NCBI GenBank assembly: GCA_964604675.1 | Contig: CAZSAT010000038.1 | Coordinates: 1-57,858 of the forward strand | DNA length: 57,858 nucleotides | Direction of reading: 5' to 3' | From: CAZSAT01 sp964604675 | GTDB taxonomy: Bacteria; Myxococcota_A; UBA796; CAJQPC01 | Shown here: positions 26,300-35,329 of the stretch, piece after piece | Position numbering within the stretch: position 1 is the first letter of the stretch | Layout: the number at the start of each line of letters is the position of its first letter | Made by a program: the position numbers and the translations under genes | The notes under the pieces: generated by a model | What the model saw: only the letters and a program-made list of their open reading frames with translations | Database searches by the model: none | Told to the model about the DNA's origin: nothing

Positions 26300-27364
26300 A
26301 TGGCGACGATGACCAACCCGATGCTGGGCCTCTCTTCCTTCTCCGACAGTGGCGGCCGCGAGCGGCTCACCGCCGAAGAAGAACGTAAGATGGCCCGCAA
26401 GATCCGGCGTGCCGAAGACCGCGCCCGGATCGCGATCACGGGTGTCCCCTCGGCCGAAGTCATCCTCAACCGCCGCCCGGAGCGCGCCGAGCGCACCCGT
26501 GCTGGTGCGGTCGACCGTCTCGAGGAGGCGGTCATGGAGACCTGCAAGGCCGCCCGGACCAACACCGAGCTCCGTGAGCGCGCCCGTGAGGCGTCCGCGG
26601 CCTGGCAGGAGGCCGAGAACCTCCGCTGGCGGCTGGCGATGAGCGGTCGGCGCATCGCGCACGGCGAAGCCCGGAAGCTCGCCGGCCCGTTCATGGACGA
26701 GGAGGACCTTGTCCAGGAGGGCTACATCGGCCTGCTCCGCGCGGCCAAGCGCTTCGACCCCGACCGTGGCATCCGCTTCTCCACCTACGCCCGCTGGTGG
26801 GTCCGCGCGCAGATGACGCGCGCGATCGACCACACCGGGCGGCCGGTGCGGCTCCCCGGCTGCGCCGTCGAGCAGACCCGGAACCTGCGCAAGGCGATGA
26901 AGCGCTTCGAGTCCGGCGGGCTGGAGTACACGATCCAGGATCTCGCGGACGAGGTCGGTATCGACAAGGAGCGTGCCGAGCTGTTGCTCTCCCAGGGCAA
27001 CACCATCTCGCTGGAGCAGCCGGTCGACGACGGCCCGCGCCCGCGTCCGCTCGAGCGCTTCCTGAGCGACGACGACGCGCCGCAGCCCGACTGGGAGGCG
27101 ATCCAGACCCAGGAGCTCACGCGGATGCACTCGGCGTTCTCCTCGGTGCTCAGCGAGCGTCAGCGCTTCGTGCTGACCCGCCGTTACGGCCTGGACGACG
27201 GTGAGTTCCGGACCCTGTCCGAGGTGGGCAAGGAGATGGGCTTGTCCCGGGAACGCGTCCGTCAGATCGAGCGCGAGGCGCTGCTGCGGCTCCGCGATCA
27301 GAGCGGCATCCGCGACATCCTCGCGCAGAAGCGCGACGCCGCGGCGAAGCAGGCCTCGCTCTAG
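26300..27364 (+). CDS. Sigma-70 family RNA polymerase sigma factor
   Basis: The 354-residue protein directs RNA polymerase to a promoter class. Region 2 is clear (EEDLVQEGYIGLLRAAKRF, then RGIRFSTYARWWVRAQMTRA, which holds the -10 contacts), region 3 follows (DLADEVGIDKERAE), and region 4 ends the protein (LSEVGKEMGLSRERVRQIE, the -35 helix-turn-helix). The first 130 residues are charged and helical with a region 1.2-like TAEEERKMARKI. It is too short for the housekeeping RpoD and lacks an RpoH box that I can recognise, so a group 2/3 alternative factor is likely. It is preceded by the longest leader in the window, and no anti-sigma gene is adjacent. Confidence 0.9.
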   Translation: MATMTNPMLGLSSFSDSGGRERLTAEEERKMARKIRRAEDRARIAITGVPSAEVILNRRPERAERTRAGAVDRLEEAVMETCKAARTNTELRERAREASAAWQEAENLRWRLAMSGRRIAHGEARKLAGPFMDEEDLVQEGYIGLLRAAKRFDPDRGIRFSTYARWWVRAQMTRAIDHTGRPVRLPGCAVEQTRNLRKAMKRFESGGLEYTIQDLADEVGIDKERAELLLSQGNTISLEQPVDDGPRPRPLERFLSDDDAPQPDWEAIQTQELTRMHSAFSSVLSERQRFVLTRRYGLDDGEFRTLSEVGKEMGLSRERVRQIEREALLRLRDQSGIRDILAQKRDAAAKQASL

Positions 27365-27379
27365 CAGGCCTCGTTCTGA

Positions 27380-28378
27380 CTAGGGCGAGCCCCCCGAGAC
27401 CTGTCCCGACAGGACCGCCATCACGTCGACCCCGTCGTGATGACGGTTCGTGCGTGGGGCTTGCAAGGATCCCGGGGCGCAGAGCCGCGGGAAGCCGAGC
27501 TCGAGCTCGCCCAGGTCGGTCGCACAGGACGACAACGGCAGCTCGGCGAGCCCTGCCAACTGCGCAAGCCTCGAGACGGGGTGAACGGGCAACATCCGCG
27601 GCAGCACGCTCGCCTGGGCAAGGTGCAGGGGAAGCACGGGCACGGCCCAGCCCGGTCCCTCGTGGGACGCGCCGAGCACCCTGGCAAGACCGGTGCGCGT
27701 GCGCCACCTGGGACCGATCGCCGGATCGACCTCACCCCGCGGCCAGCGTCGCTGAGCTGCAGCCATCGCATCGGCAAGGTGTGCAGCCAGGCGTTCGTGG
27801 TCGCCCAACGCGAAGACCGCGGCGGGGCTCATGCAGCCAGCGCCGTCGTACAGCGCTGCGTCGCGCGCAAGGGCGCGAGCCAGATCGGGTGACGAGCCCT
27901 GCACGACCGCGAAGCTCACCCGGTGACCGTGGAGCGACCTGGGTTGACCTGGGAGCAGGTGACGTGCCAGCTGCGCCATGGCGGCGTCGCCGCCCATGCC
28001 CAGCACGGGGTCGCCGGTCGCGAGCAGCTCCACCGCTCGCTCGTGCGGCTGGACGACCGTGCGGACCCCGAGGCCATCGAAGGCCTGTGCGAGGGCCCGC
28101 GCGGGAGCCGGGCAGCGGGAGGGCGCCTTGAGCACCACCTTCGATCCGGCGGCGACGAGCTGAGCGGTCCATTCCAGGGGGGCGGTGAACACGTTGGCTG
28201 CGCACCAGATCACCACGCGGTCCGGCACCGGATCCGGGGCCTGCCATGGACCGGCGAGCACCGCGGCCACGGCCTCGTGGAGAGCCGCGCGGGCGCCCGG
28301 GGCCGAGAGTCCCGTCTCCCACCCGGTCGGGTCCATCGAGCCGAAACGCCGGACCGCAGCGACTACCCGCTCGTCCAC
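27380..28378 (-). CDS. LuxC-like acyl-CoA/acyl-protein reductase
   Basis: LuxC reduces a fatty acyl group carried by LuxE to an aldehyde with NADPH. The 332-residue protein has the aldehyde-dehydrogenase-like core: WCAANVFTAP (nucleotide-binding loop), VVLKAPSR with K84, GMGGDAAMAQL, and the nucleophile Cys182 in YDGAGCMSPAAVF. Typical LuxC is about 400-480 residues; about 100 N-terminal residues are absent here. The GTG start at 28378 lies inside the upstream LuxE-like gene (16-nt overlap), so the two are coupled. No luxAB is present. The substrate could be a fatty acid for aldehyde, alcohol or wax formation. Confidence 0.78.
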   Translation of the reverse strand: MDERVVAAVRRFGSMDPTGWETGLSAPGARAALHEAVAAVLAGPWQAPDPVPDRVVIWCAANVFTAPLEWTAQLVAAGSKVVLKAPSRCPAPARALAQAFDGLGVRTVVQPHERAVELLATGDPVLGMGGDAAMAQLARHLLPGQPRSLHGHRVSFAVVQGSSPDLARALARDAALYDGAGCMSPAAVFALGDHERLAAHLADAMAAAQRRWPRGEVDPAIGPRWRTRTGLARVLGASHEGPGWAVPVLPLHLAQASVLPRMLPVHPVSRLAQLAGLAELPLSSCATDLGELELGFPRLCAPGSLQAPRTNRHHDGVDVMAVLSGQVSGGSP

Positions 28379-29358
28379 CCCGTGGCCTCCTCGACGCTCA
28401 GGCTGCAGCCCCGGGCCGGTGCGCCCTTCAGGCGTCCGGCGAGGTCCACACGGTCCCCGCACACCACGCCGAGATCCTCCGTCTCGATGGCGAGGCAGCT
28501 GCTCCAGTTGGCGCAGTCGACGAAGCGCAGCAAGCCCACGCCCTCGACAGGCTCCGCGGTCACCGGATCGACGGCGTAGACGTGCAGCCACGGGGGGGCG
28601 CGGTAGCCACGGCCCGTGTCCCAGAGCTGGCTCGACAGCTCGGTCATGCCGTACTCGCGCACGACGCGCTCGACGCCGAGCCGGCCCCTCGCGGCGTCGA
28701 GCAGGGCCTGCTCGTCCAACGAAGAGCTGCGCCCCTTGAAGCCGCCGGTCACCATCAACACGCTGCCCGCCGGCAGCCGGACGGAGCCGGGCGCGCGGAG
28801 GAGCTCGGCGAGCGCGAACGCCGTGGTGGGCAGCCAGGTCGGCTCCGTGGCCCCCGCCAGGGCCTGCCAGGCGCCCCGCGTGTCCACCCCGCGGGCGAGA
28901 TCGAAGAAGCTGCGCTTGTCGGGGGCGAAGCTCGACACCATGTGGCCGAGCGAGCTGTCGGGGTGCTGATCGCTGTCGGTGACCAGGGAGATGGTGTGCT
29001 CGGTCGGACAGTCCGGCACGCACGCCTCGAACCAGAGGCGGGCGGCTTCGTCGTACACCCGCGTGCTCGCGAGCGCGTGTTCACCTCGTGCGCCCGACGT
29101 GGTGCCGCTCGTGCGGAACACGGCGCCCGGCTGCGTGGTGATGCAGAACCGCACGTGCTTCAACAAGGCCACGGGCGCGCTCGGGATGTCGGTGAGCTCC
29201 CGTGGCTCGAGGCCCGCGCAGAAGCGCCCATAGGCGGGAATCCTGCGTTGTTGCCAGCGGGCGAGGGCCGGTGCGAGGGCAGCGGCCGTCCCGGAGCCTC
29301 GCACGTGGTCGAGCACAGTGCGTTCGACCCGAGCGACGCTCTCCGCGCTGCCTACCAC
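28363..29358 (-). CDS. LuxE-like acyl-protein synthetase
   Basis: LuxE activates a carboxylic acid with ATP and holds the acyl group on a Cys for the reductase. The 331-residue protein has the adenylation P-loop-like FRTSGTTSGA at 81-90 and the LuxE-type motif VREYGMTELSSQLWD at about 233-247. Length is near the family norm of about 370. The GTG start (VGSAESVARVE) overlaps the stop of the upstream gene by 7 nt. LuxE plus LuxC with no luciferase suggests a fatty-acid reductase complex. I am confident of the family and of the pair; the physiological acid is unknown. Confidence 0.82.
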   Translation of the reverse strand: MVGSAESVARVERTVLDHVRGSGTAAALAPALARWQQRRIPAYGRFCAGLEPRELTDIPSAPVALLKHVRFCITTQPGAVFRTSGTTSGARGEHALASTRVYDEAARLWFEACVPDCPTEHTISLVTDSDQHPDSSLGHMVSSFAPDKRSFFDLARGVDTRGAWQALAGATEPTWLPTTAFALAELLRAPGSVRLPAGSVLMVTGGFKGRSSSLDEQALLDAARGRLGVERVVREYGMTELSSQLWDTGRGYRAPPWLHVYAVDPVTAEPVEGVGLLRFVDCANWSSCLAIETEDLGVVCGDRVDLAGRLKGAPARGCSLSVEEATGWTSG

Positions 29359-29942
29359 CAGGCCTGGCTGGCGACGAACAGCTGCTTCAACCGCTCGCGC
29401 ACCGCACCCTGGGCCCCGGCAGCGTCGAAGACGCGCTGCGCATCCTTCTCGGGAGTCCCGTGCTCGTAGCCGTAGCGGGCCACCAGCAGGGCGCGCTGAC
29501 GCAGGAACACACGCCAGCTGCACATCATCAGCACCACGTCGCCGCCGCACCGACTGAGACGCGCGGCGGCCTCCGCGGCCACGTTTCCGATCTCTTCGTC
29601 GTAGGCCTTGTCCTCGCTGCTGTCTTCGTCGCCCCACGCGTCGGTCTGCGACCAGGTCTCCTCCTCCTGATCCACCACGGTGGTCCGGAACAGCTCCCGT
29701 CCCAGCTCACGCCACTCGACGACTTCCCAGGCGAGCTCTTCCTGGTCGACCTGGAACTCGCCGCTGCCGAGCAGTTCGTGCACCTTCGGCGAGAGCTCCG
29801 CGAGGCAGCCGCCGGAGTCGAGGCGGAAGATGGGGAGTCGGGCCAGCTCACACGCGATGGCGAAGCGTTCGCCGTCGCGACCCCAGACGTGGACCGCCCG
29901 GCTGTCGGGGCGCGTTCTCGCCTGATCGATTCGTGAGAGCAC
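29352..29942 (-). CDS. Hypothetical protein of the LuxE/LuxC operon
   Basis: A 196-residue protein of unknown family, first of the three-gene leftward operon. It is acidic in the middle (WSQTDAWGDEDSSEDKAYDEE), with a helix-rich second half (AAEAAARLSRCGGDVVLMMCSWRVFLRQRALLVARYGYE). No signal peptide. It overlaps the LuxE-like gene by 7 nt. An acyl-carrier or regulatory role is possible, but there is no DSL motif for a phosphopantetheine site. Confidence 0.6.
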   Translation of the reverse strand: MLSRIDQARTRPDSRAVHVWGRDGERFAIACELARLPIFRLDSGGCLAELSPKVHELLGSGEFQVDQEELAWEVVEWRELGRELFRTTVVDQEEETWSQTDAWGDEDSSEDKAYDEEIGNVAAEAAARLSRCGGDVVLMMCSWRVFLRQRALLVARYGYEHGTPEKDAQRVFDAAGAQGAVRERLKQLFVASQAWW

Positions 29943-29986
29943 GCGTCACTCCGTCGGTTGCTCGCCCAGACTACCTCTGCCGCCGG

Positions 29987-31429
29987 TCAGCTGTCGTCGG
30001 ACGCCCGGTACGGAACGATGACCGCGGCCGCTGCCGTGGTGCTGTCCTCGCTGTCGAAGCCCCCTGTGACCAGGATGGCGCCGTCGTCGAGCACCGTGCC
30101 GCGGCATCCGGGACGGGGACGATCGAGCTCCACGGCGATGAGGTCGCCATCGCCCACGTGGAGCAACTCCACCCGCGTCTGGGGATCGGTGCCGTCGATG
30201 GTGCCGCACGACAGCGCCACCCAGTCCTCGTCGATCCAGGGGTCGGCGTCGCCGTCGACCCGGTTCACGTCGGTGTCGGGGCCAGACCCGAAGACCAGCG
30301 AGTCCGGGTTGAAGACCCGGCCTTCCTTCACCGGTGCTTGGAGCGTGGTGTCGAGGCCGCCACCGATCCAGACGTTGCCGCTCGCCATGGGCACCAACAT
30401 GGCGCCGCTCCGGTAGGTGTAGTCGCCCGCGAGAGCCTGCGTGATCGGGGTGTAGGCCTCCGTGATCAGCGTGGACTGGGCGTCGTCGGCGTAGTCGAAC
30501 ACCCCGGTGGCGCCAGCGGTCGACCCCAGCATCACCACCTTCCGGTCGGTGGTGGTCACGCAGCTGTAGACGTTCTCCGCGTCCAGGTCGATCATCGAGA
30601 CGTAGGTCCACTCGTAGCTGCCGTCCTGCTGGTGGATCAGGTAGTCCAGCTTCGCCTCGCCGTTTCCGATGGCGATGCCGTACTCCTCGCGAAAGATCGA
30701 GAAGCAATGGCCGGTGCGCGGCGAGTTCATCAACGGCAGCTCGTCGAGCTGCTCCTCGACGGGATCGTAGATGGCGCCGATGGCGGTGGCGGTCTCCCCC
30801 AGCGGCCCGTCGATCTCGGTGCCACCGGTGATGAAGAGCAGGTCGCCGTCGCCCGACCACTGGGACTTCGCGCCGAACACGGCCCGCGGCAGCCCGACCT
30901 GGGCGCTGTCGAAGTCGAAGTCGCTCGGGTCGTAGACCTCGCAGTCGTCGTAGGCGGTGCCGCCATCAGGGCTTCGACCACCGCAGATCAGGACCTTGCC
31001 GCCCGGCAGCCGCTCGGCCACGTGATCGCTCCGCTCGCGCGCCATGCTCGACTCGAGGGGTACCGCCGTGTTGATCGTGGTGAAGAGCATGGTCAGCTCG
31101 GTGGTGTGGCCCGCGACGAGGGAGAACCAGGCCGTGCGACCGAAGGCGACCACGTCGCCGTTGTCGAGTCCCGCGAGCGTCATGCGGAAGGTGCCGTAGA
31201 GGTCGATGCTGTCGATCTCCGGGTCTTCGTCGGCGTCCCAGGTGACGTCCAACACGACCGCCTCGGACTCGTTGAGCAGCCGCAGCTGCAGGTCGTCGAG
31301 TCCGGAGAAGGGGTTCGAGCGCGCCGGATCCTGAACCACCAGGTTCAGATCGTCGATCGGGACCTCCGCCACCGGGGCCGCGGTGTCGGTGGTGTCGTCG
31401 GTGCAGGCGATGAGAGCGACGAGCCACAT
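29987..31429 (-). CDS. Kelch-like lipoprotein
   Basis: The 480-residue product begins MWLVALIACTDD, a short lipobox signal (Cys9). An Ig-like unit of about 110 residues (LQLRLLNESEAVVLDVTWDADED) comes first, then about 350 residues of Kelch-like beta-propeller blades: GGKVLICGG, DLLFITGGTE, NVWIGGG and DGAILVTGGF each sit at blade edges. The protein should be anchored on the outer membrane, with a propeller for binding. It stands alone, between the LuxE/LuxC operon and the HNH gene, all on the same strand. Confidence 0.75.
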   Translation of the reverse strand: MWLVALIACTDDTTDTAAPVAEVPIDDLNLVVQDPARSNPFSGLDDLQLRLLNESEAVVLDVTWDADEDPEIDSIDLYGTFRMTLAGLDNGDVVAFGRTAWFSLVAGHTTELTMLFTTINTAVPLESSMARERSDHVAERLPGGKVLICGGRSPDGGTAYDDCEVYDPSDFDFDSAQVGLPRAVFGAKSQWSGDGDLLFITGGTEIDGPLGETATAIGAIYDPVEEQLDELPLMNSPRTGHCFSIFREEYGIAIGNGEAKLDYLIHQQDGSYEWTYVSMIDLDAENVYSCVTTTDRKVVMLGSTAGATGVFDYADDAQSTLITEAYTPITQALAGDYTYRSGAMLVPMASGNVWIGGGLDTTLQAPVKEGRVFNPDSLVFGSGPDTDVNRVDGDADPWIDEDWVALSCGTIDGTDPQTRVELLHVGDGDLIAVELDRPRPGCRGTVLDDGAILVTGGFDSEDSTTAAAAVIVPYRASDDS

Positions 31430-31460
31430 GCTCGGATCCTATCGCCTGACGCGAAGGTCG

Positions 31461-31994
31461 TCAGGCCGCGCGGAGCCAGGGCTCCCAGAGCGCATGGTGC
31501 TCGATGTGCACCTGTTCGCCGCGACCCACCGCCAACCAACGCGGGCGGTAGGGGGTGGAGAGCAGCGCCATGCCGGCTTCCTCGGGGGTGCGGTCGCCCT
31601 TCTGTCGGTTGCAGGGGCTGCACGCTGCCACCAGGTTGTCCCAGGTGTCGCGGCCGTTGCGGGAGCGAGGCAGCACGTGGTCGAGCGTGAAGGTGGTCCG
31701 CGTGAGGCGCACGCTGCAGTACTGGCAGCAGCCGCCGTCGCGCGCCAGCACGCCCTCTCGGGACAGGCGGACCGGGTGCCTCGGCACGTGGATGTAGCGC
31801 TTGAGACGGCACACGGCCGGCAGCTGCGAGGCGCTGCGAGGGGAGTGCACGAAGGCGTCGTAGCGCTCCACCACGTCGACCTTCTCCCGGAACTCCAGAG
31901 TGATGGCGCGCTGCCAGGAGATCGTGGACAGCGGTTCGTAGGAGCCGTTCAAGAGCAGGGTCCTGAAGGGTCTCAAGCTCACCTCCGTGGCCAC
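31461..31994 (-). CDS. HNH endonuclease family protein
   Basis: The 177-residue protein has the HNH zinc-finger nuclease fold: CCQYC, then TLDHVLPRSRNGRDTWDN with the H-N-H, and ACSPCNRQKG with the second Cys pair. The N-terminal part (LLLNGSYEPLSTISWQRAI) matches a common stand-alone HNH family found singly in many genomes, not the restriction-linked kind. The start is uncertain: GTG 31994 is used here; a TTG a few codons in follows GGAGG by 5 nt. There is no intron or methylase nearby. The natural target is unknown. Confidence 0.82.
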   Translation of the reverse strand: MATEVSLRPFRTLLLNGSYEPLSTISWQRAITLEFREKVDVVERYDAFVHSPRSASQLPAVCRLKRYIHVPRHPVRLSREGVLARDGGCCQYCSVRLTRTTFTLDHVLPRSRNGRDTWDNLVAACSPCNRQKGDRTPEEAGMALLSTPYRPRWLAVGRGEQVHIEHHALWEPWLRAA

Positions 31995-32012
31995 AGGATA
32001 GACGCCGGCATC

Positions 32013-33263
32013 GTGGACACGCCCCCGCCAGCGCTCCTTCCCGAGATCGTCACAGCCCCCGCGGGTCCGCGCTCACGTGCCTGGGTGGATCGGCTCGCAG
32101 CGCGCGAGTGCCCGGCCATCACGGCGCGCCGCGCCCGACGCGCCGCGTCCTTGGGGCTGGCCGACACCGACCCGGTGGTCTGGGCGGAGGCCGCGGGTTC
32201 CAACGTCTGGGACGTGGACGGCAACCGCTTCGTGGATCTCACCGCCGGCTTCGGCGTGGCCAGCGTCGGGCACCGTCATCCGGCGGTGGTGGCGGCTGGC
32301 CAGGCGCAGCTGGGGCGTCTGCCCCACGCGATGGGCGACGCGTTTCCGGACCCGCGGCGTGTGGAGTTGCTGGAGCGGCTCGCCGAGCTGAGCGGCCTCG
32401 AACACGGCATCCTGGGCAGCTCGGGGAGCGACGCGGTCGAGGCCGCCCTGAAGACGGCGCGGGTCGCCACGGGTCGCGATGGCGTGTTGGGCTTCCATGG
32501 TGGCTACCACGGGCTGTCCTACGGCGCGCTCGCCGTCACGGCGTACCGGCGCAGCGCGTTCGCGGCGCCGTTCGCGGGTCAGCTCTCGGACCACGTGCGC
32601 TGGGCACCCTACGGTGAGCTGCCCACCGATCTCACCGGTGTGGGCGCCGTCCTGGTCGAACCGCTCCAGGGGCGGGGCGGGATGCGGGCCCCGCCGCCGG
32701 GCTGGCTCTCCGCGCTGTCTCAGCGGTGCCGTCGCGATGGGGCGCTCCTGGTGCTCGACGAGATCTTCACCGGCTTCGGTCGGACGGGGAGGTGGTTCGC
32801 CAGCCAGCACGAGGGGGTCGAGCCCGACCTGTTGTGCGTCGGCAAGGCCCTGGCTGGGGGCTTTCCGATCTCGGCGTGCCTCGGCCGGCGCGACGTGATG
32901 GAGGCGTGGGGGGCGAGCGCGGGAGAAGCGCTCCACACCCAGACCTTCCTCGGCAACCCCGTGGGGGCGGCGATGGCCCTGGCCTGTCTGCGCGCCATCG
33001 AGGACGAGGGGCTCGTGGAGCGCGCCGCGCGGATCGGTGCCTGGCTCGCGGAGGGGTTGGGCCGCTTTGGTGCCGTCAGGGGCCGCGGACTGATGCTCGG
33101 CGTGGAGCTGCCCGATGCGCTCGGCACGATGCGGCGTCTGCTCGAGCGCGGCTTCATCGCCCTGCCGGCGGGCGAAGCCGGTGAGGTCCTCGCGGTCACG
33201 CCACCCTTGAGCATCTCGCGCGAGCAGCTGAGCGCCTTCCTGGACGCGCTCGGTTCCGTCTGA
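32013..33263 (+). CDS. Class III PLP-dependent aminotransferase
   Basis: The 416-residue protein is a fold-type I aminotransferase. The PLP lysine is K278 in CVGKALAGGFP, the pyridine-N aspartate is D249 in LLVLDEIFTGFGRTG, and HGGYHGLSYGALAVT and SSGSDAVEAALKTAR are typical cofactor and subgroup motifs. It belongs to the acetylornithine/4-aminobutyrate/ornithine group. The start GTG 32013 is 18 nt from the divergent HNH start, and gives a normal leader. No pathway genes are adjacent, so the substrate cannot be fixed. Confidence 0.88.
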   Translation: MDTPPPALLPEIVTAPAGPRSRAWVDRLAARECPAITARRARRAASLGLADTDPVVWAEAAGSNVWDVDGNRFVDLTAGFGVASVGHRHPAVVAAGQAQLGRLPHAMGDAFPDPRRVELLERLAELSGLEHGILGSSGSDAVEAALKTARVATGRDGVLGFHGGYHGLSYGALAVTAYRRSAFAAPFAGQLSDHVRWAPYGELPTDLTGVGAVLVEPLQGRGGMRAPPPGWLSALSQRCRRDGALLVLDEIFTGFGRTGRWFASQHEGVEPDLLCVGKALAGGFPISACLGRRDVMEAWGASAGEALHTQTFLGNPVGAAMALACLRAIEDEGLVERAARIGAWLAEGLGRFGAVRGRGLMLGVELPDALGTMRRLLERGFIALPAGEAGEVLAVTPPLSISREQLSAFLDALGSV

Positions 33264-33266
33264 GCG

Positions 33267-34712
33267 TCACGCCCGGTCGCCGAACCGTTCTTCGAGCCGG
33301 TCGAGGAGCTTCTGGTGCAAGCCGCCGAAGCCGCCGTTCGACAGCACCGCGATCACGTCGCCCTCCATCGCGTTCGCCCCCAGCTCGGCCACGATGTGCG
33401 CCACGTTCGCCAGGGACTGGGCTTCGAGCCCACGTGCGCGCAGCGCCTTCGCGAGCGCCCTGCTGTCGAACCGCTCCTCGGTCGCAATGCGGCTCTGGTC
33501 GTGGGGTGCGGCGATGATCACCCGGTCCGCCAGGTCGAAGGCCTGGGCGTACGCGGTCTGGAACACCGAGCGCCGAGACGTGGCGCTGCGCGGCTCGAAG
33601 ACGACCCAGAGGCGCCGACCGCCGAAGCGCAGTCGGAGCGCGTCCAAGGTGACGCGCACCGAGGTCGGGTGGTGGGCGAAGTCATCGAGCACGGTGACGC
33701 CGCCGGGCTCCCCGCGCACCTCCTGGCGGCGCTTGATCCCGGCGAAGCTCTCGAAGCCCGGACGGAGGCGTTCAGGGGTGAGACCCTCGGCGGCGAGGGC
33801 CGCGACCGCAGCCACCTGGTTGTAGAGGTTGTGCTCTCCGACGAGGGTGCTCGAGAACCGGCCCCAGATCTTGCCGTTGCGCAGCACCGAGAACTCCATG
33901 CGCCCGCGGGCCGTGTCCACCCCTTCCACGCGGCCGTCCCACGTCTGGCCGGGACCGTAGCCCTGCACCTCGCAAGGCGCGTCCTCGCAGACCGAGCGCA
34001 CGTTCGGGTCGTCCCACCGGGCGACCAGCAGCCCGTCCTCCGGCATGCTCGCCACAAGCTTCTGGAAGCTCTCCTTCACGTGGTCGAGATCCCGGTAGAT
34101 GTCGGCGTGGTCGAACTCGATGCTCGTCAGCACCGCGGTGTTGGCACGGTAGTGGAGGAACTTCGGCCCCTTGTCGAAGAAGGCGGTGTCGTACTCGTCG
34201 CCCTCGATCACGAAGTGGGTGCCGGCACCACGCCGGGCCGTCCGGTCCCAGCCCTTCACGATGCCCCCGACGAGGTACCCGGGGTCGAGCCCGGCCGCGT
34301 CGGCCAGCCACGCGGTGATGCTGGTCGTGGTGGTCTTTCCGTGGGTTCCGGCGAGCACGATGCTGCGCGCTTCGCGTAGGAAGAGCTCGCCCAGGACATG
34401 GGGGAAGCTGCAGTAGGGCAGGTCGCGCTCGACCACGGCCACCGCTTCCTCGTACACGGCACGCACGACGTTCCCGACCACGACGAGGTCGGGAGCGTGG
34501 TCCACGTTCTCGGCCACGAAGCCTTCCATGACGTCGATCCCGAGGCTCGCGAGGTAGTCGCTCATCGGTGGGTAGATGCCGGTGTCGCTCCCCGTCACGG
34601 TGTAGCCGGCGTCCGCGAGCATGCCGGCCAAGGCACCCATTGCGGTGCCGCAGATGCCCATGACGTGCAGGGTCTGGAGCGGCTCCGGCAGGCCGTTGTC
34701 GATCAAGGGCAC
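33267..34712 (-). CDS. mpl: UDP-N-acetylmuramate-tripeptide ligase Mpl
   Basis: Mpl attaches the recycled tripeptide L-Ala-D-Glu-mDAP to UDP-MurNAc, so Gram-negative cells reuse peptidoglycan. The 481-residue length and the order of Mur-ligase motifs fit: N-terminal HVMGICGTAMGALAGML, ATP loop LAGTHGKTTTT, VIEGDEYDTAFFDKGPKF, TSIEFDHADIY, and VLDDFAHHPTSVRVTL. These are the characteristic Mpl residues, rather than MurC. The GTG start overlaps the stop of the glycosyltransferase gene by 10 nt. Together with the Amidase_2 lipoprotein in this window it suggests active wall recycling, although the genes are far apart. Confidence 0.93.
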   Translation of the reverse strand: MPLIDNGLPEPLQTLHVMGICGTAMGALAGMLADAGYTVTGSDTGIYPPMSDYLASLGIDVMEGFVAENVDHAPDLVVVGNVVRAVYEEAVAVVERDLPYCSFPHVLGELFLREARSIVLAGTHGKTTTTSITAWLADAAGLDPGYLVGGIVKGWDRTARRGAGTHFVIEGDEYDTAFFDKGPKFLHYRANTAVLTSIEFDHADIYRDLDHVKESFQKLVASMPEDGLLVARWDDPNVRSVCEDAPCEVQGYGPGQTWDGRVEGVDTARGRMEFSVLRNGKIWGRFSSTLVGEHNLYNQVAAVAALAAEGLTPERLRPGFESFAGIKRRQEVRGEPGGVTVLDDFAHHPTSVRVTLDALRLRFGGRRLWVVFEPRSATSRRSVFQTAYAQAFDLADRVIIAAPHDQSRIATEERFDSRALAKALRARGLEAQSLANVAHIVAELGANAMEGDVIAVLSNGGFGGLHQKLLDRLEERFGDRA

Positions 34713-35329
34713 AAGGCACTCCGGGTGTGACGGGCGCGCTCTGGCGGGAGCACAGCCAGGTGGTGGATGAGGAACGCGAGATCGTGGAGGTCGTCCACGT
34801 CGTACCAGAACGGTGCCAACGACACCGTGCAACCCAGGGCACGGGCGCGCTCCACGGTGTCGGTGAGCGTGCGGGCGTGGGACCACCGGATGCCATCGAA
34901 CAGGCCGGGGATGGGGCGCCGGAGCGCGACGCACCAGTACCCACCATCGAAGGCCTGTCCGAGCGTCACGTCGGTGGTCGACGCCTGCAGATCGATCAGC
35001 AGGTCGGGTGGAAGGGACGGGGCGTCCATGCCGAGCGCCACGGCCGGGTAGCCCACCGCGTCCAGGCCGTGGCGAATGCGCTCCCCGAGCGTTCCACCGC
35101 CCTGCGGAAGCACCTCCTCTCCGCGACCGCGGAGCGCCTCGACCCAGGGGTGGTCGAGGGGGCCGGCCAGGCTCCAAGCTCGCGCGAGGCCCGCCCGTTT
35201 GCACGTCTCGAGCACGTCTTCCGACATGGCGCGTTGCAGGCGCGCCGCTTCGGCCGCGCCGAGGGCTGCTGCGAGTCGCGTCTTCACGGCGCCGGGCCGC
35301 GGCACCTTGCCGAGGAGGACAGCGCGCAT
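34703..35329 (-). CDS. TIGR04282-type glycosyltransferase (DUF2064)
   Basis: The 208-residue protein is a DUF2064-like sugar nucleotidyl/glycosyl transferase: it starts VLLGKVPRPGAVKTRLAAAL, which matches the family's VKTRLxxxLG opening, and has ALGMDAPSLPPDLL and FDGGYWCVAL. The family is often found with rSAM/selenodomain systems. The ATG overlaps the stop of the GT2 gene by one base (TGATG), so the genes are coupled. Product unknown; a small glycan or lipid transfer is likely. Confidence 0.82.
   Translation of the reverse strand: MRAVLLGKVPRPGAVKTRLAAALGAAEAARLQRAMSEDVLETCKRAGLARAWSLAGPLDHPWVEALRGRGEEVLPQGGGTLGERIRHGLDAVGYPAVALGMDAPSLPPDLLIDLQASTTDVTLGQAFDGGYWCVALRRPIPGLFDGIRWSHARTLTDTVERARALGCTVSLAPFWYDVDDLHDLAFLIHHLAVLPPERARHTRSALCP

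Noticed and set aside
26046..26312. An 88-codon plus-strand frame in the sigma-factor leader
   Set aside because: It uses AAA lysines and many AT-rich codons unlike the rest of the window, has no match and overlaps the sigma-factor start in another frame. It looks like leader DNA.
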